A stretch of 64,000 nt of DNA, from positions 33,580-97,579 of the forward strand of contig NZ_JAMOKX010000007.1 of assembly GCF_023646285.1 (NCBI RefSeq). Direction: 5' to 3'. Below the pieces are notes generated by a model that worked only from the letters and a program-made list of their open reading frames with translations, did no database searches and had not been told where the DNA came from. This document shows positions 56,480-63,925 of the stretch, one piece after another (position 1 is the stretch's first letter; the number at the start of each line of letters is the position of its first letter). The DNA is from Helicobacter colisuis. GTDB taxonomy: Bacteria; Campylobacterota; Campylobacteria; Campylobacterales; Helicobacteraceae. The translations under genes were made by a program, and so were the position numbers.

Positions 56480-57780
56480 AAATTGCACTAGACATTTCTA
56501 GGGATTTTAAATTTTTAAGTGATGATTCAAGAGAAGTCTCCAAAGATTGTGCCTTTTTTGTTACGCAAAGCTCCCAAAAATATCTTAAAGAAGTTCAAAA
56601 AAAAGGCTGTGAGTTTTTTGTTACCCCCAAAGAATTATCAAGCTATTTAAAATTAGATTTACAATGCATTGGCATTACAGGAACAAATGGAAAAACTACG
56701 ACTGCTGCAATGATTTATTCTATCCTTTTGGATATGGGCTATAAAGTTGGTTTGCTTGGAACGCGAGGATTTTTTATTAATGGAATCCAAAAACGCCCAA
56801 AAGGGCTTACAACTCCCTCCACACTAGAAATTTACACTGCTATCAATGAAGCCAAACAAGAAGGTTGTGAATTTTTTGTTATGGAAGTAAGCTCACACGC
56901 TATTGTTCAAAATAGAATCGAGGGCTTAGAGTTCGCGCTAAAAATCCTAACTAACATCACAAGTGATCATTTAGACTATCACAAAACCTTAGAAAATTAT
57001 ATTGCAACTAAAAACTCTTTTTTTGCTAATCCAAATGACAAAAAGCTTATCAACAAAGATGAAAAAAACGCTCAATACTCACTGCAAAATACCCTAACTT
57101 ATGGAATTGAATCAGCCTCCACTTTTAGCATCAAAGCTTATAGCCTAAAAGGTGGAATCACCGCGCAAATAACCTATGGTAGCCAAGTAGCTACTTTGGA
57201 TTCTTTGCTCCTTGGCAAACATAATCTCTATAATGCACTAGCCGCCATTGGTGCAGTGCAAATGCTAACCCAAAAACCCCTGCAAGAAATTGCTAATCAA
57301 TTAGAAAATTTTGGGGGAGTTATGGGGCGTATGCAAATTATCAACCAAAAGCCTCTTATTATCGTTGATTTTGCACACACTGAAGATGGAATGGAGCAAA
57401 TTTTTCAATCTTTTCTACATCAAAAAATCGCAGTGCTTTTTGGCGCAGGTGGTGATAGAGACAAGACAAAACGACCAAAAATGGGATTTTGTGCAAGCAA
57501 ATACGCACAAAAAATTTATCTCACAAGCGACAATCCACGCAATGAAGACCCCAAAATTATTATGCAAGAGATTCTAAGTGGAATCCCACACAATAAACTC
57601 TCAAGAGTTACCTTAGAAGTCAATCGCTCTTTGGCTATCCAAAAAGCCATTGCTCAACTCAAAGAAGATGAAGTGCTGCTTGTGCTTGGAAAAGGCGATG
57701 AAACTTATCAAATTATTGGTGATCGCACCTTACACTTTGATGATTCAGAAGAGATAAAAAAGGCGCTTAAAGCCAAATAA
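56476..57780 (+). CDS. murE: UDP-MurNAc-L-Ala-D-Glu:meso-diaminopimelate ligase
   Basis: MurE adds meso-diaminopimelate to the peptidoglycan precursor. The ATP loop is GITGTNGKTTTAAM near residue 66; VMEVSSHAI, then LTNITSDHLDYH, and the C-terminal DNPRNEDP (the Dap-binding DNPR motif) are clear. The 434 residues are slightly short because the N-terminal UDP-binding domain is reduced, as in Campylobacterota. It overlaps the preceding gene. Confidence 0.94.
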   Translation: MKIALDISRDFKFLSDDSREVSKDCAFFVTQSSQKYLKEVQKKGCEFFVTPKELSSYLKLDLQCIGITGTNGKTTTAAMIYSILLDMGYKVGLLGTRGFFINGIQKRPKGLTTPSTLEIYTAINEAKQEGCEFFVMEVSSHAIVQNRIEGLEFALKILTNITSDHLDYHKTLENYIATKNSFFANPNDKKLINKDEKNAQYSLQNTLTYGIESASTFSIKAYSLKGGITAQITYGSQVATLDSLLLGKHNLYNALAAIGAVQMLTQKPLQEIANQLENFGGVMGRMQIINQKPLIIVDFAHTEDGMEQIFQSFLHQKIAVLFGAGGDRDKTKRPKMGFCASKYAQKIYLTSDNPRNEDPKIIMQEILSGIPHNKLSRVTLEVNRSLAIQKAIAQLKEDEVLLVLGKGDETYQIIGDRTLHFDDSEEIKKALKAK

Positions 57781-57782
57781 GA

Positions 57783-58421
57783 CTAATCCAAAAACTCTAT
57801 AATTCCGCGCTTTAAAATAATTTTATTTTGCTTTTCTAAATCTTTCAAAACTCTAGAAACAGCCTCTCTAGCGCTCCCTAGTGCATTGGCAATTTCTCCA
57901 TGTGTGATATAGAGCCTTTTTTTATCATTCCCATTAGCTTTAAGCGCTTCAAGCAAAAAGTTACAGACTCTTTGGTTTAAAGATTCAAAAGCCAAAGAAC
58001 TAAGCGAATCAACTACCTTGCTTAATCTCTGCGACACCAAATCTAAGTGAAATTGCTTTGCCTTAGGGTATTTTAAGCTCAACTGATCAAATACTTTACT
58101 AGGCAGAATCCACACGCTAGAAGTCTCTATAAACTCCAAATTCACTTCAAAAGTGATATTTTTAAACATACAAGAAGCCGAAAGAATACAATAATCATCT
58201 TTATGGAGCACAAAAAGATTAATTTCTTTTGCATAAGAAGAAATAATATAAGCCCTAAGTGCGCCATATTCAATCAAAACTAACCCGCGACACTCATCTT
58301 CTCCACTAGCAATTCTCTGTCCTTTTGCAAAGCTCTTAGAATAAACTCTCTTGCAATAAATCTCCCTATCTTCCTTAGAGACTTCCCATTTTTCCATTAA
58401 TTCTAATATTGTTTGTTGCAA
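57783..58421 (-). CDS. Crp/Fnr-family transcription regulator
   Basis: A 212-residue regulator with an N-terminal cyclic-nucleotide-type beta barrel (about 20-120) and a C-terminal winged helix. The recognition part is ITHGEIANALGSAREAVSRVLKDLE (in segments of the HTH), typical for the family. Cysteines are scattered (Cys23, Cys44, Cys78) but do not form the FNR cluster pattern, so redox sensing by an Fe-S cluster is not obvious. The signal and targets are unknown. It is convergent with murE, with a two-base gap. Confidence 0.88.
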   Translation of the reverse strand: MQQTILELMEKWEVSKEDREIYCKRVYSKSFAKGQRIASGEDECRGLVLIEYGALRAYIISSYAKEINLFVLHKDDYCILSASCMFKNITFEVNLEFIETSSVWILPSKVFDQLSLKYPKAKQFHLDLVSQRLSKVVDSLSSLAFESLNQRVCNFLLEALKANGNDKKRLYITHGEIANALGSAREAVSRVLKDLEKQNKIILKRGIIEFLD

Positions 58422-58649
58422 ATTTTCCCTTTAGAGACTCTGAAATTTTGTATTTTGTCAAAATTCGCCTTACAATTCACTAAACAGCCCATTAAAGACA
58501 AATGAATAAATTTTGCATACAAACTAACCAGACAAAAGAGCTTAGGCTATTAGTTTTAATGCGGATTCTAAGGATGCTTTGGCTAGAACTAATCCAAAAT
58601 CAATCCAAGCTTTTTATTTTGTTGTGAATTGATACTTATGGGGGCAAAA

Positions 58650-59507
58650 ATGACAAATCAAGATGAGCGAATTGCCAAGATTTATGAAATATTATCCCAA
58701 AATCCCAAAATTCCAAAAACATCACAGAACTTGCGCGTATCTTAAATGTAAGCACAAAAACTATAGAGCGCGACATCAAAAATCCACTTATTTCTAATCA
58801 ATTACAAAAAATAAGTCAAAAATGGAGCATAAAAAAAGATAGCAAAAGCGCCTTTGTATCAAATATGCTAGATAAACTCTCCTTTTATCTTGGAGCGGAT
58901 TTCTACCAAAAGGCGTGTAAATATGTGCATTATGGAATTAGCAATATGCATTTAGCAGACCTTTCCCTTTTTGTTGATATTAGTAGCGAAAAGCTAGAGA
59001 GCCAACACATTGATTATATTTTACTCTTCAATCATCAAAAAGATTCAGATTCAACTTAATTATAAGAATCAAAATAGGACTATTAAACCTTTAAAAGTTG
59101 CTCTTTTTTCTAGTTTTTAGTATTTGGTGTGCCTAGAAAATGAGATTCTAAAAACGCTTTATTTAAAAAGCATCAAAGACATAAAACTGCTAAAAGAAAA
59201 TTTTGAAGCTTCACTAGATATAAGCAGAATCTTAAAAAATGCAAATTCTTTGGTTTAACAACAAGCCATATTTTATTGCAAGAATGCTAATTAGCGCAGA
59301 AATGGCTAAATATTTCATCAAAAAACCACTTAAAACACAACGAATCATAGAAACGCTAGAAGATGCATCATTGATTATTGAGATTTATATTAATGAAAAC
59401 TCATAATCTATGAACACATCCCCCATATTAGACTTTTAGAACCACTTTAGCTAGCAAAAGATATAAAACAAGAGTTGCAATCTTTCATACAAGTCCTAGA
59501 ATCATAA
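58650..59507 (+). pseudogene. WYL-domain transcription regulator, decayed
   Basis: The remains of one regulator lie in three pieces. From ATG 58650 the first 20-odd codons encode an HTH start (RIAKIYEILSQNPKIPK); a missing A in the A5 run near 58718 shifts the frame, and the next frame continues NITELARILNVSTKTIERD and runs to 59059. A WYL core (IKPLKVALFSSF, then YLVCLENEILK) has TAG at 59118-59120 exactly where the motif Trp should be, and a further shift near 59255 precedes the C-terminal part (LEDASLIIEIYINEN, later HIPHIRLLEP). Clearly non-functional. Confidence 0.85.
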
Positions 59508-59583
59508 ACCACTAACATTTCAAGGCAAAATGCCAAGAAACACAAGCTTTTTATGTTAGAATCACTAGATTTTGATTGTCTAG

Positions 59584-60223
59584 CTATGAAAAGCTATTTG
59601 AAATTTCTCCACTCAACAAACTATTATAAAAGCATTCAATCCTTTTTGCAAAATATTCTTTAAAATTTTCAGCATTTATCATATCACTCTTTGCATTATT
59701 GCAAATACAACAAGCCAAAACGCAGTTATCTTTAACATAGCCTTTGTTTGGATTTAGCCTTTCAATCTGCAATGTGCTATTAAAAGATGGTTTTTTAGAT
59801 TGTATAACCTTATTTTTAAATAAAATTTCTAATTTTTCTTCTGTGATTTCACAATAATGACATTTTCTTTCTTTAGGATTTATACGCGCTTTCTCATACC
59901 ATAGGGCAAATTTTTTTCATTTCTTCAAATTTTTCATCAACTAATTTATCTACTTCTTCAAATTTTTTATCTTCCTCTTTATTCACGATTTCATATTTTC
60001 GCATTATTATTTCATAGTGCTCTTTTAAGCATTCCACTTCGCTAGTATCTTTTAAATTTAGCTGATTCCTTATCATTTCAAAAATAGTAAATTTGCTCGA
60101 TGCTTTATCAAGCAACTTCTCTGCGATATCTCTACTTCCAATAGCACCTTTAAGATATAATCTTAAGAAACTTTTCTTTACATCATCTCCTAGATTCTCG
60201 ATAAAATCAACTCTATCTGCCAT
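59584..60223 (-). pseudogene. HNH endonuclease gene split by a frameshift in an A7 tract
   Basis: From ATG 60223 the frame encodes 109 residues (helical, ending FEEMKKICPMV). Removing one base from the A7 run (59911-59917 on the plus strand as T7) joins it to a second frame: FALWYEKARINPKERKCHYC, then LQIERLNPNKGYVKDNC and CNNAKSDMI, an HNH-type nuclease with two CxxC zinc knuckles (CHYC, CCIC). AAAAGGAG precedes the ATG. The gene lies 15 bases after the deiminase gene. It is broken as read; a phase-variable or slip-translated gene is possible. Confidence 0.7.
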
Positions 60224-60238
60224 TTTTTCTCCTTTTAA

Positions 60239-61006
60239 TTATTCTAAAACATTAGCACTAATACAGTGCAACGCCCCTCCCTTTTTGATGATAGGTTTTA
60301 AATAAATACCCACCATTTGTTTGTCCTTGTAGATATTTTGCAAAAAGTTTAAAGCCTTTTCATCTTCACTTGTACCATAGGTTGGCACAAAAATCACTTG
60401 ATCAAATTCTATGAAATTTAAATATCCGCCCCATTTATACTTTTCCATAAATTCTTTAGAATAGCTCATCTTAGTAACTTGAAAACCCTCTAAAGCTACA
60501 TTTAGCTTTTTAAAAAATTTATCATTTTCTAGCGAGAAATCATTAATCAATATGTGATTTTTGGTTACAAATCTTGCCATACTATCGCTATGCCCATAGC
60601 TATCATAGGCTTGTTTTGGCAAAAATATTATGCGGTTTAATTTGAGAGTTTGCTTGAGAGTTTTTATAATTTCTTCTTCTTTTAGCAGCGGATTTTCGCT
60701 AAAGATTTTCTCGCACATAAAGGCAATATCTTGCATTCTTACAAAATTACCACCATCAAGAACTAAATTTAAGTGATTATCCAAAGGCTCTATAAAAGTC
60801 CTTATTTCATGTCTTTTTTTGAGATAATTTGGATTATAAATATAACTTGTCGCGGTGTTTTCATACACCAAGGGCATAAAATCCCTTACCCATATATCTT
60901 TGCTCTCAACTTCCCTATAAGCAATATTAAATCGCTCAAAATGCTTAATGAGATCTTGATAAATACTTTGATACTGTTTTTTTAAAAGATTAGAAATAGC
61001 TATCAC
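60239..61006 (-). CDS. Agmatine deiminase family protein (short form)
   Basis: A 255-residue protein of the guanidine-modifying fold. Family motifs are DIWVRDFMPL, LVLDGGNFV, the DSYGHSDSMARF His-Ser-Asp segment and the C-terminal GGALHCIS with the catalytic Cys; an Asp-His-Cys set is therefore present. Known agmatine deiminases are about 330-370 residues, so the N-terminal part is shorter. GTG 61006 has AAGGG upstream. The substrate is unknown. It is part of a small minus-strand unit with the two upstream small genes and the HNH gene. Confidence 0.75.
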   Translation of the reverse strand: MIAISNLLKKQYQSIYQDLIKHFERFNIAYREVESKDIWVRDFMPLVYENTATSYIYNPNYLKKRHEIRTFIEPLDNHLNLVLDGGNFVRMQDIAFMCEKIFSENPLLKEEEIIKTLKQTLKLNRIIFLPKQAYDSYGHSDSMARFVTKNHILINDFSLENDKFFKKLNVALEGFQVTKMSYSKEFMEKYKWGGYLNFIEFDQVIFVPTYGTSEDEKALNFLQNIYKDKQMVGIYLKPIIKKGGALHCISANVLE

Positions 61007-61015
61007 AAATCACCC

Positions 61016-61192
61016 TTAAATCTTTAAAGTCAATGATTCTCCATCATAAGAGATTTTATATTGTAAAATATCTCCCCAAAATTCTAACTTACCCTTAGAA
61101 TCTTTATAATGTTTCATAGCAAACTCTTGAAGTTTTTGCATAATTTGCGTTTTGTTAAGATAAAGCAAATCCTCTGTGATAGGAAACTTCAA
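61016..61192 (-). CDS. Small ORF in frame with the upstream 109-aa gene (possible interrupted tail)
   Basis: From TTG 61192 a 58-residue frame reads KFPITEDLLYLNKTQI and on to LEFWGDILQYKISYDGESL. It lies two sense codons after the TGA of the upstream gene and in the same frame, with no ribosome site for the TTG. Two readings fit: a separate small gene, or the tail of the upstream protein after a nonsense change. No family is recognised. The next gene starts 9 bases downstream. Confidence 0.4.
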   Translation of the reverse strand: MKFPITEDLLYLNKTQIMQKLQEFAMKHYKDSKGKLEFWGDILQYKISYDGESLTLKI

Positions 61193-61195
61193 TAC

Positions 61196-61525
61196 TCACA
61201 AATGAGACAAACCAGCAAGCGCGTGTATAGGCTCACTTGTGCGTTTGAAATTTGTTTTTATGTCAATTCTAGCTTCTTGTAGCTTTGTGTATTTGTCTTT
61301 TAGCCAAATGCTCTCTTGCAAAAACAAATCCAAAATGTCTTTATCCAAAACAAAATCAAGCTTTCGTATAAACTCCAAAGAGGAATTCACCATATCATAA
61401 TGCCCCTTTAAAAACCACTCCTTCATACTTGAACACTCCAAAAACAAAGACTTTGTTTGGGTAAATTTCTCTGCAAGAAAACTTTTATCCACATGAGTTA
61501 AAGTGTGCTTTATAGTATCAAACAT
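61196..61525 (-). CDS. Unknown 109-aa protein upstream of the deiminase gene
   Basis: A soluble helical protein starting MFDTIKHTLTHVDKSF, with AAAGGA six bases upstream of the ATG; an in-frame ATG 27 bases earlier lacks a ribosome site. The sequence is rich in Leu/Lys/Phe helices and ends ALAGLSHL. No domain is recognised. It begins the minus-strand unit that continues with a 58-residue frame, the deiminase and the HNH gene. In-frame continuation past its stop suggests it may be truncated. Confidence 0.55.
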   Translation of the reverse strand: MFDTIKHTLTHVDKSFLAEKFTQTKSLFLECSSMKEWFLKGHYDMVNSSLEFIRKLDFVLDKDILDLFLQESIWLKDKYTKLQEARIDIKTNFKRTSEPIHALAGLSHL

Positions 61526-61761
61526 TCTAAATCCTTTGTTTTTTTGATTCATATAATATTAACCACAAAAAGCAGACATTAACATTCCCTATTTTTAAAA
61601 TATGGTTTTTGCAAGTCAATAAATTTATATCAACAACCCGCACAACAAGAATCCTTAAGAATCTAGCATCTTTGCTTATTGATACTAATACAGAATCTTA
61701 AGAGAAATATTAGGCAATATAACTTAGAATTCAAACTCTAAATTTTCATTAAGGATATAAA

Positions 61762-62253
61762 ATGATTACACGAGACATTGTAAAACTACTCAATGAGCAA
61801 ATTGCAAAAGAAATGTTTGCGGCTAATTTGTATTTGAGTATGAGTTCTTGGTGCTATGAAAATAGCTTTGATGGTGCGGGTTTGTTTTTGTTTCAACATG
61901 CCGATGAAGAAAGCGGACATGCTAAGCGTCTTATTACATACCTTAATGAAACAGATTCTAAGGTGATCATTACAGAAGTCGCCACTCCAGAATCCAACTT
62001 TAATGGATTGCTTGATGTGTTTGAAAAAACATATGCGCACGAGCAAAAAATCACACAATCTATCAATAACCTTGTAGATTGCACCTTGCAAAGCAAAGAC
62101 TACCCAACTTTTAATTTCTTGCAATGGTATGTAAGCGAACAACACGAAGAAGAGGCTTTGTTCCGTGGAATTGTTGATAAAATCAAACTTATTGGATCAA
62201 GTGGTGATGGTCTCTATCTTGCTGATAGATTTATCAAAGACCTCACAAAATAA
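61762..62253 (+). CDS. ftn: Non-haem ferritin
   Basis: Ferritin stores iron in a 24-mer shell and protects against iron-driven oxidative damage. The 163-residue protein has the four-helix bundle with ferroxidase residues Glu17 (IAKEMFAANLYLSM region), Glu50 and His53 (DEESGHAKR), and the EQHEEEALF segment around 129. It is highly similar to H. pylori Pfr in layout. AAGGA precedes the ATG. In related species it is controlled by Fur, but no clear box is certain here. Confidence 0.94.
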   Translation: MITRDIVKLLNEQIAKEMFAANLYLSMSSWCYENSFDGAGLFLFQHADEESGHAKRLITYLNETDSKVIITEVATPESNFNGLLDVFEKTYAHEQKITQSINNLVDCTLQSKDYPTFNFLQWYVSEQHEEEALFRGIVDKIKLIGSSGDGLYLADRFIKDLTK

Positions 62254-62262
62254 ATCAAAGCT

Positions 62263-62292
62263 AGATTCTCTGCAGTCTCTGCTTGAGAATCT
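62263..62292 (+). terminator. Hairpin after ferritin
   Basis: AGATTCTC (62263-62270) pairs with GAGAATCT (62285-62292) around 14 bases, just after the ferritin stop. There is no T-run, so termination is only likely, not certain. Confidence 0.4.
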
Positions 62293-62402
62293 CAAGCTAC
62301 ACACTTCTACTCTAGGCTTTTTATACTTTTGTTTAAAGCTAAAAATTTATCAATCACAGCCCTTTGGTGCTACCTTATTATAAATATTCTAAAGAAAGCA
62401 TA

Positions 62403-62492
62403 AAATAAAGATTCGGTTTTAAAAGGAATTTTAATCCTGCGTGGCTTACCGAAAACCACTTATTTTAGTCCCTTTTTAAATTACTCTAGCAA
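62403..62492 (-). ncRNA. tracrRNA gene of type II-C CRISPR
   Basis: On the minus strand a TATACT -10 (62499-62504) precedes an anti-repeat ending AAAAAGGGACTAAAAT, identical over these 16 bases to C. jejuni tracrRNA as I recall it. It pairs with the repeat at 62561-62596 over about 25 positions with one mismatch. Then come a GTGG..CCAC stem and an AGGA..TCCT hairpin, then TTTTAAAACCGAA; the TTCGG inside the first loop can pair with CCGAA at the end, the same long-range helix as GCGG/CCGC in C. jejuni. It ends in TTTATTTT. No cas9 lies nearby. Confidence 0.75.
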
Positions 62493-62560
62493 AATTCTAG
62501 TATATTTTTCATTTATTATTCTACTTAAATCCCTGAATTTCTTAACTTCTTAAGTGTCTA

Positions 62561-62596
62561 ATTTTATCATTGAATAATTTAAGAAGGGACTAAAAC
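62561..62596 (-). CRISPR. Single 36-nt type II-C CRISPR repeat
   Basis: On the minus strand the 36 bases begin GTTTTAGTCCCTTCTTAAAT and end CAATGATAAAAT. C. jejuni's repeat begins GTTTTAGTCCCTTTTTAAAT and ends TATGGTAAAAT, so 13 of the first 14 bases and the overall length agree. The tail also keeps the TGATAAAAT extended -10 that drives crRNA in C. jejuni. No second copy at a 30-nt spacer distance is seen on either side, so this is a one-repeat remnant. Confidence 0.75.
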
Positions 62597-62640
62597 GAGT
62601 TTGGTTTGCTACATTTTGTAATATAGACAATTAGTAATAG

Positions 62641-62664
62641 ATTTCAATCCCCTTTAATCGGGTC
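62641..62664 (-). CRISPR. Second, unrelated CRISPR-like repeat of the ATTGAAA type (tentative)
   Basis: The minus strand reads GACCCGATTAAAGGGG then ATTGAAAT. The GGGATTGAAA ending resembles the 8-nt tag of type I and III repeats, and the class fits the style of the cas2 fragment upstream. Only one copy is seen, 44 bases before the type II repeat, so repeat status cannot be proven here. Confidence 0.35.
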
Positions 62665-62777
62665 TTATGTTATTAATAGTTAATAATAGCAATCTTTGCC
62701 ATAGAGAAATAAAACAAGTATTATTAATTCACTTTACTAAAAGTCTTATAAATACTTACTTTTTCTTTCTTTATTAT

Positions 62778-62890
62778 AAAAAGTTCGCAAATATAATGGT
62801 ATTTTCAAAAAGTAACTTCATGGTTTTGACAATGAGTTATCAAAAAACACCTGTTTTTTGGGATTTTACTATTTAAAAAAGTTCGCAAAT
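62778..62890. repeat. Pair of 15-bp direct repeats
   Basis: AAAAAGTTCGCAAAT occurs at 62778-62792 and 62876-62890, 98 bases apart, next to the cas2 remnant. It could be a leftover of an array or of an insertion; no function is evident. Confidence 0.6.
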
Positions 62891-62914
62891 TGATTTAAAG
62901 AAAAAGATCATCAG

Positions 62915-63106
62915 CTATGATGGTTTGAATTTCTTTTCCGATATAAAATGATTTTTTATACAATTTTGACAAATATAGTAAAAACGAACACTATCTGTTT
63001 TGGTGATTAGATTTTGAATCTCCTGCGTGAGTTTATCAAGTTTTGTTTGTGTTAGAATGCACTCAAAAAACCAATACAAGCCTTTAACCACAAAGATTCC
63101 AAGCAG
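62915..63106 (-). pseudogene. cas2 remnant (C-terminal two thirds)
   Basis: The minus-strand frame after the tandem repeat reads VKGLYWFFECILTQTKL, then TQEIQNLITKTDSVRFYY and ICQNCIKN, ending at TAG 62915. This follows the Cas2 pattern around SVFEC-x-LT and DSxRFYxLCxxC (ferredoxin-fold strand, dimer interface and cysteine pair) of type I/III-associated Cas2. The first beta strand with the conserved Asp is missing, replaced by the 7-bp repeat, whose codons include a stop. Not expected to work. Confidence 0.7.
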
Positions 63107-63210
63107 AATCTTTAATCTTTAATCTTTAATCTTTAATCTTTAATCTTTAATCTTTAATCTTTAATCTTTAATCTTTAATCTTTAATCTTTAATCTTTAAT
63201 CTTTAATCTT
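63107..63210. repeat. 7-bp tandem repeat, about 14.9 copies
   Basis: AATCTTT is repeated 14 times in full plus six bases (104 bases), with no mismatches. It joins the cas2 remnant directly. Degenerate copies of the same unit appear at about 63608-63626. Such perfect short repeats vary in length by strand slippage. Confidence 0.97.
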
Positions 63211-63925
63211 GCAACATTTACCTTAAAGTAAATCTCCACCCAAACCCAATTCCCCATACTAGCAACCACTAAAGCATCAAAAACTCTCTGCTAATATTTC
63301 AAAAATACCTATTAAACCTATATTATTCTACTACTCCCAATACATACCATTTCGCACATTTATTCTTTAGCATAGACAATCATAAATTTCTATCTTTTAT
63401 GCACTTTATTCCCAATCCTCTTAAATTTCTATTTATCTGTCTATTCACCAAACAATCATTAATTAAATATTTCAACGAAAAATATTGATATTAACATAAG
63501 GCAGTAAGAGTAATATCAAATATTAATAGTGCAATCTTAATGGTTTAGCGTTTAAATTTTAAAGAGAAGTAGCTCTCAAGTATTCTAACTCCATTCTCCA
63601 AATCTAATCTCTTTAATCTTTAATCTCTCATATATCTACAGCCTATACATTTATAGATTTATGCATAATTTTTAGAGAGAATTTAAATATTTTAAAAAGT
63701 ATTGTAGCTTTTTCAATACTAATATCAATACTAATAGTAAGAGAATAGTAATATTATTCGTTGAAATATCTAATTTAAGATAGGATAAATCATAAAAAAA
63801 TCTTTACTATCTTTAAATTCTTTTATCTATTCAATTACTAAATACTAATATCGATAGCAAGAGTGATGTTAAGATTTACAAGGAAGAAATAAAAAGCAGT
63901 AAAACTCATTTTCTTTTACACTCTC
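63211..63925. other. Gene-free stretch with a 32-bp imperfect inverted repeat
   Basis: No open frame with coding character is seen between the tandem repeat and the 5S gene. The arms 63461-63492 and 63744-63775 are reverse complements at 28 of 32 positions, sharing the core ATATTTCAACGAA, and enclose 251 bases. Several loosely related AATATCAATA/GTAAGAG motifs occur inside and near them. It may be a small relic mobile element or leftovers of rRNA flanking sequence; neither is shown. Confidence 0.6.

Noticed and set aside
62165..62383. 72-codon frame overlapping the end of ferritin
   Set aside because: It is a shifted frame of the ferritin gene plus the following hairpin region.
62462..62497. 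The 36 bases read on the plus strand as a second CRISPR repeat
   Set aside because: It complements rather than repeats the 62561-62596 unit, and on the minus strand it is followed by the folded tail typical of tracrRNA, so it is the anti-repeat.
62667..62876. 69-codon open frame on the plus strand
   Set aside because: It overlaps the CRISPR relic, has no ribosome site and no recognisable domain; AT-rich chance frame.
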